A stretch of DNA of 64,000 nt. Source: Halomicrobium salinisoli. Its GTDB lineage: Archaea; Halobacteriota; Halobacteria; Halobacteriales; Haloarculaceae. The notes beneath the pieces are model-generated. The model saw only the letters and a list, made by a program, of their open reading frames with translations. It was not told where the DNA came from and made no database searches. The stretch lies in assembly GCF_020405185.1 (NCBI RefSeq), contig NZ_CP084463.1:2666001-2730000 (forward strand), read 5' to 3'. Shown in pieces: positions 60,692 through 64,000 of this stretch. A program made the translations under genes and the position numbers. The stretch's first letter is position 1. Every line of letters starts with the position of its first letter.

Positions 60692-60897
60692 AGGCGCAGC
60701 TGACACCGGCGAGACACGTCTCGCCCGGGCGACCGAAACGCTGAAGGCGGAAACTGACTGTTCGGTTAGTATCGCTACGGAACTGTCGGCCGGACGGGCC
60801 CGGACGCGGTCGTTCACACCCCGGTGATCGGGCGCCGGGCGTCGCCGCGTCAGACGGGGTCCGTCCCGGCCGAGAGCGACAGACGGCACCGACGAGC

Positions 60898-62319
60898 ATG
60901 GGATCTGATATATCGAACGTCGTCCTCGTCACGGTCGACTCGCTGCGGGCGGACGCTGTCGGCGCCTACGACGGCGACCGGCACACGCCCGTGCTGGACT
61001 CGCTGGCCGCGGACGGAGCGGTGTTCGAGCGGGCGTTCGCGACGGGCAACTGGACGCCGTTCTCGTTCCCGTCGCTGCTGGCCTCGCGGCCGGTGTTCGC
61101 CGACTCCGGCGGGATCGGCGTCGAGCAGTCGCCGACGCTGGCCGAGGCGCTGTCCGGGGACGGCGTCGCGACCGGCGGGTTCAACGCCGCCAACGGCTTC
61201 CTCACGTCCCACTGGGGCTACGACGACGGGTTCGACGAGTTCGAGCCCTTCGTCGCCAGCGTGGGGTCGAGCATCTACAGCCGCTACCTCGCGACCCACC
61301 CCACCGTCGAGGCGTGGCTCCAGCTGGCGACCTCGCCGCTCCGTCGCGCGAAGTCCTGGCTGCGCGGCGAGAGCGACGACCGACCGTTTCTGGACGCCTC
61401 GCGGATGTTCGACGTCGAACACGCCGCGACCGAGTTCGTCGAGGGGACCGACGAGCCGTTCTTCCTGTGGGTCCACTACATGGACGCCCACACGCCGTAC
61501 GTCCCCGCGCCCCGGTACATCCGCGAGGTGTCCTCCGACTGGCTCGGCACCCACCGGATGCTGCACGCCCACACGCGGACCGGGCTGGGCTGGGAGGTCG
61601 GCGAGCGGACCCTCGCCGAGCTGCGCACGCTCTACCAGGCGGCCGTCCGGCAGGTCGACGCCAGCGTCGGACGCCTGCTGGACACGCTCGATGCCGAGGG
61701 CGTCGCCGACGAGACGGCCGTCGTCGTGGCCGGCGACCACGGCGAGGAGTTCCAGGAGCACGGCCACCTCGCGCACTACCCCAAGCTCTACGACGAACTG
61801 ATCCGCGTCCCGCTGATCGTGGACGTTCCCGGCGCCGACGGCCGCCGCGTCGACGGCCAGGTCGGCCTCGACGACGTCCCGCCCACCGTGACCGACCTGC
61901 TGGACGTCGACCCGCCCGAGGAGTGGACCGGCCAGTCGCTCGCGCCGACCGTCGAGGAAGGGGTGACTCCGCCCGACGAGCCCGTCGTCTCGGTCACCGT
62001 CCGGGGCGAGGAGGTCACCGCACAGCCGATCCCGCGGTCGCTTTCCGACGGCGACCTCCTCGTCAGCGTCCGCGACCGCGACTGGACGTACGTCGAGAAC
62101 GTCGACGCGGGCGGGACGGAGCTGTACGACCGCTCGACCGATCCGGCCGAACGGGAGGACCTCTCGGCGGATCCGACCCCGGAGCAGCGCGACGTGATCG
62201 AGCGGTTCGAGCCCCTCGTCGACGCCCACGCCGAGCGCCTCCGCGACGGGGAGACGGCGGGCGAGGGCGACGTCGACGACGAACTGGCGGCCCGCCTGGA
62301 GGCGCTGGGGTACCGATAG
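60898..62319 (+). CDS. Sulfatase-fold protein with Thr at the nucleophile position
   Basis: 473 residues. SNVVLVTVDSLRADAVGAYD and VVVAGDHGEEFQEHGHLAHY supply the metal ligands. The 21-residue block FERAFATGNW-TPFSFPSLLAS has Thr53 where sulfatases have formylglycine. PFFLWVHYMDAHTPYVPAP is the subfamily motif. It ends in ARLEALGYR. No signal peptide. The stop directly abuts the ATG of the GtrA-family gene, so it is probably co-translated with a glycan flippase-type protein. It belongs to the same Thr-type group as the genes at 35832 and 42114. Confidence 0.86.
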   Translation: MGSDISNVVLVTVDSLRADAVGAYDGDRHTPVLDSLAADGAVFERAFATGNWTPFSFPSLLASRPVFADSGGIGVEQSPTLAEALSGDGVATGGFNAANGFLTSHWGYDDGFDEFEPFVASVGSSIYSRYLATHPTVEAWLQLATSPLRRAKSWLRGESDDRPFLDASRMFDVEHAATEFVEGTDEPFFLWVHYMDAHTPYVPAPRYIREVSSDWLGTHRMLHAHTRTGLGWEVGERTLAELRTLYQAAVRQVDASVGRLLDTLDAEGVADETAVVVAGDHGEEFQEHGHLAHYPKLYDELIRVPLIVDVPGADGRRVDGQVGLDDVPPTVTDLLDVDPPEEWTGQSLAPTVEEGVTPPDEPVVSVTVRGEEVTAQPIPRSLSDGDLLVSVRDRDWTYVENVDAGGTELYDRSTDPAEREDLSADPTPEQRDVIERFEPLVDAHAERLRDGETAGEGDVDDELAARLEALGYR

Positions 62320-62742
62320 ATGCTGCGGGCGTTTCTCAGGAACCTCGTCGACGGACCGCTCGCGCCGCAGCTGCGGCGGTTCGTCGCCGTCGGCGCCCTC
62401 GCCGCCGGCGTCCAGATGGTCCTGCTGTGGCTGTTCGTCGACGCCGCTAACCTGAACTACCTGCTCGGCGCCCTGATCGCCATCGAGTTGACCATCGTGC
62501 TCTCGTACGTCCTCAACAACGCCTGGACGTTCCGGGCCTCGCAAAACACCGGGCGGATCGAGTACCTCGCCGGCCTCGCCAAGACGAACGTGGTCCGCGG
62601 GACGGCCATCCCGATCCAGCTGGCCGTCCTCTTCGTCCTCGTCGACTGGCGGAGCATCCCGTACCTGGCGGCGAACGCCGCAGCGATCGCCGTCAGCGGG
62701 CTCTACCGGTACGTGCTCGACGCGCGCTGGACCTGGGGCTGA
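62320..62742 (+). CDS. GtrA family membrane protein
   Basis: 140 residues, four transmembrane helices (FVAVGALAAGVQMVLLWLFV; NYLLGALIAIELTIVLSYVL; RGTAIPIQLAVLFVLVDW; IPYLAANAAAIAVSGLYRYV), with the NNAWTFR family motif. GtrA proteins are thought to flip polyprenyl-phosphate sugars or to help glucosylate surface polymers. The start follows directly on the stop of the sulfatase-like gene. With that gene it forms a second, small glycan-modifying unit. Confidence 0.9.
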   Translation: MLRAFLRNLVDGPLAPQLRRFVAVGALAAGVQMVLLWLFVDAANLNYLLGALIAIELTIVLSYVLNNAWTFRASQNTGRIEYLAGLAKTNVVRGTAIPIQLAVLFVLVDWRSIPYLAANAAAIAVSGLYRYVLDARWTWG

Positions 62743-62835
62743 CGGCGTCGGCCGACGGCAGTGGGACGGTCCCGCCCCCCGACCGCATCGGCGCCACCGT
62801 TAGCCGTATACGGGTTCGCGTCGATACATCTCGCA

Positions 62836-64000
62836 ATGGAACCCTCCGACTCGGCGCCGGCGGGCCGGGACGACGTCCGCCACCTCTTCTCGCGGCTGGA
62901 GGAGCCCGGCACGCCGTACACGACGAGCGAGGTCGCCGACCGGCTGGGCTGTTCGCCGGCGGCGGCCGAGCGGACGCTGTCGGCGCTGGCGGACCGCGGC
63001 GAACTGCGGAGCAGGGAGACCGACGGCGGCAGTCGGGTGTGGTGGCAGCCGGTCGGGGACGCGGACGCGACCGACGGGCGGTCCAGGCTCCGGGAGTTCG
63101 GCGCCTTCGTGAGCGCCGTCAGGGACTACGCCATCTTCATGCTCGATCCCGACGGGACCGTCGCCAGCTGGAACCAGGGCGCCCGGCGGATCAAGGGGTA
63201 CGACGAGGACGAGATCGTCGGCCGGCACTTCTCGGCGTTCTACACCGACGAGGACAGGGCCGAGAACGTCCCGGAGGCGAACCTCGAGAAGGCCGCCGAG
63301 CAGGGTCGCGCCGAGGACGAGGGCTGGCGCGTCCGCGCGGACGGGTCGCGGTTCTGGGCCAACGTCGTCATCACCGCCATCCGCGACGTCGACGGCGCGC
63401 TCCAGGGCTTTACCAAGGTTACCCGCGACATGACCGAACAGCGGGAGTACGAACTCCAGCTCCGCAAGGAGCGGGACCTGACCGAGCAGATCCTCGAGAC
63501 CGTCCCGGTCGGCATCTGCGTGATCGACGGCGACGGGACCGTTCTGCGGGCCAACCAGCGGGCGCTCGACCGCATCGACGTCGACGCTGCCGGCCTGACG
63601 GAGCGGTCGATCGACGACTGGGACCTCTACGACGGCGAGGGCGAGCCGGTCCCGGCCGAGGAGCGGCCGTGGTCGCGCGTCACGGAGACGGGGCGGCCCG
63701 TCTACGACTTCCAGTGTCGATCCGCCCCGGCGTCGGACGGCCAGTGGTTCTCGCTCAACGCGGCCCCGCTGGGCGGCGACGCGTCCGGGGACGCCGACGT
63801 CGTCGTCGCCATCGAGGACATCACCGACCAGAAGGAGCGCGAGCGACGGCTCGAGCAGCGGAAGGCGGAGCTGGAGACCGAGCTGAGCGGGATTCTGGGA
63901 CGGATCTCCGACGCCTTCTTCGCGCTCGACGAGGAGTGGCGGTTCACCCACCTCAACGAGCACGCCGCGGAGCTGTTCCGGCGCACCGAGGCCGACCTCA
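62836..64000 (+). CDS. HTH-PAS sensor protein, 3' truncated by window edge
   Basis: 388 codons are visible and the frame is open to base 64000, so the protein continues. An N-terminal winged-helix domain (about 5-75: EPGTPYTTSEVADRLGCSPA, AAERTLSALADRGEL) is followed by a PAS/PAC domain (about 95-205: RDYAIFMLDPDGTVASWNQG; TKVTRDMTEQREYE), a second PAS/PAC (about 215-330: ILETVPVGICVIDGDGTVLR; VAIEDITDQKERER), and the start of a third (ILGRISDAFFALDEEWRFTH). Start is ATG 62836 with GTATACG about 25 nt before it. A histidine kinase domain is expected downstream. The HTH before PAS is characteristic of haloarchaeal Bat-like or bacteriorhodopsin-type sensors. Confidence 0.9.
   Translation, partial: MEPSDSAPAGRDDVRHLFSRLEEPGTPYTTSEVADRLGCSPAAAERTLSALADRGELRSRETDGGSRVWWQPVGDADATDGRSRLREFGAFVSAVRDYAIFMLDPDGTVASWNQGARRIKGYDEDEIVGRHFSAFYTDEDRAENVPEANLEKAAEQGRAEDEGWRVRADGSRFWANVVITAIRDVDGALQGFTKVTRDMTEQREYELQLRKERDLTEQILETVPVGICVIDGDGTVLRANQRALDRIDVDAAGLTERSIDDWDLYDGEGEPVPAEERPWSRVTETGRPVYDFQCRSAPASDGQWFSLNAAPLGGDASGDADVVVAIEDITDQKERERRLEQRKAELETELSGILGRISDAFFALDEEWRFTHLNEHAAELFRRTEADL

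Noticed and set aside
60850..62544. Long minus-strand open frame across the sulfatase-fold and GtrA genes
   Set aside because: Covers two recognisable plus-strand genes and their junction; composition is non-haloarchaeal.

Overview
The window reads as haloarchaeal chromosome (class Halobacteria). It has high G+C, acidic Asp/Glu-rich proteins, leaderless genes with TATA-like boxes about 25 nt upstream of the start, Tat/lipobox exports, a bacterioopsin-activator-type regulator, CheF taxis proteins, TrmY, archaeal Pus10 and DUF2382/PRC-like acidic proteins. A family such as Haloarculaceae is plausible, but I cannot fix the genus from this sequence.

Layout. 1-3.0 kb: a histidine kinase (5' cut by the window edge), a CheY/Rcp1-like receiver and a receiver-GAF-Bat-HTH_10 regulator in overlapping frames. 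3.3-11.8 kb: housekeeping and accessory genes (DUF7344-like duplicate, YdjM-like membrane hydrolase, class I aldolase, AbrB/VapC toxin-antitoxin pair, NUDIX, large Tat lipoprotein, PQQ-propeller lipoprotein, TrmY). 12.0-15.7 kb: a repeat-containing acidic protein and a TsuA-TusA-rhodanese sulfur-trafficking operon. 16.2-18.8 kb: PfpI/DJ-1 protein, a GH43 xylosidase, and a tRNA-Pro(CGG) whose 3' end is repeated as att-like fragments.

18.8-49.9 kb is a surface-glycan island, with lower G+C in its middle part. It holds three SDR sugar epimerases (one very like UDP-sulfoquinovose synthase), a GT39-like membrane transferase, several GT2/GT4 transferases, an O-antigen-ligase/Wzy-like protein and a carbamoyltransferase. 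It also holds a full NeuC-NeuB-NeuA route from UDP-GlcNAc to a CMP-nonulosonate, a GT-B protein apparently co-transcribed with neuA, a PglK-like ABC flippase, a polyprenyl-phosphate phosphoglycosyltransferase and an STT3/AglB paralogue with an altered catalytic motif. GlmU and GlmS (51-54 kb) would supply UDP-GlcNAc, and UppP (57.5 kb) may recycle the lipid carrier. A second small glycan set (sulfatase-fold protein plus GtrA) sits at 61-62.7 kb. 54-57 kb carries two cheF paralogues around a VapBC pair, and 62.8 kb to the end is a truncated HTH-PAS sensor.

Most notable points. (1) A family of hairpins around the 3' ends of the two cheF genes and beside the tRNA. All have an 11-nt apical segment that folds, on the minus strand, as tandem G.A / two covarying base pairs / GNA triloop. 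(2) Four alkaline-phosphatase-superfamily proteins, three of them sulfatase-like, in which Thr occupies the formylglycine/nucleophile position; all four end in a conserved L-x-x-(L/M)-G-Y tail. (3) A sialic-acid-type operon with a candidate sialyltransferase. (4) A UDP-sulfoquinovose-synthase-like epimerase with a perfect inverted repeat just before its start. (5) An STT3 protein without the WWDYG motif.
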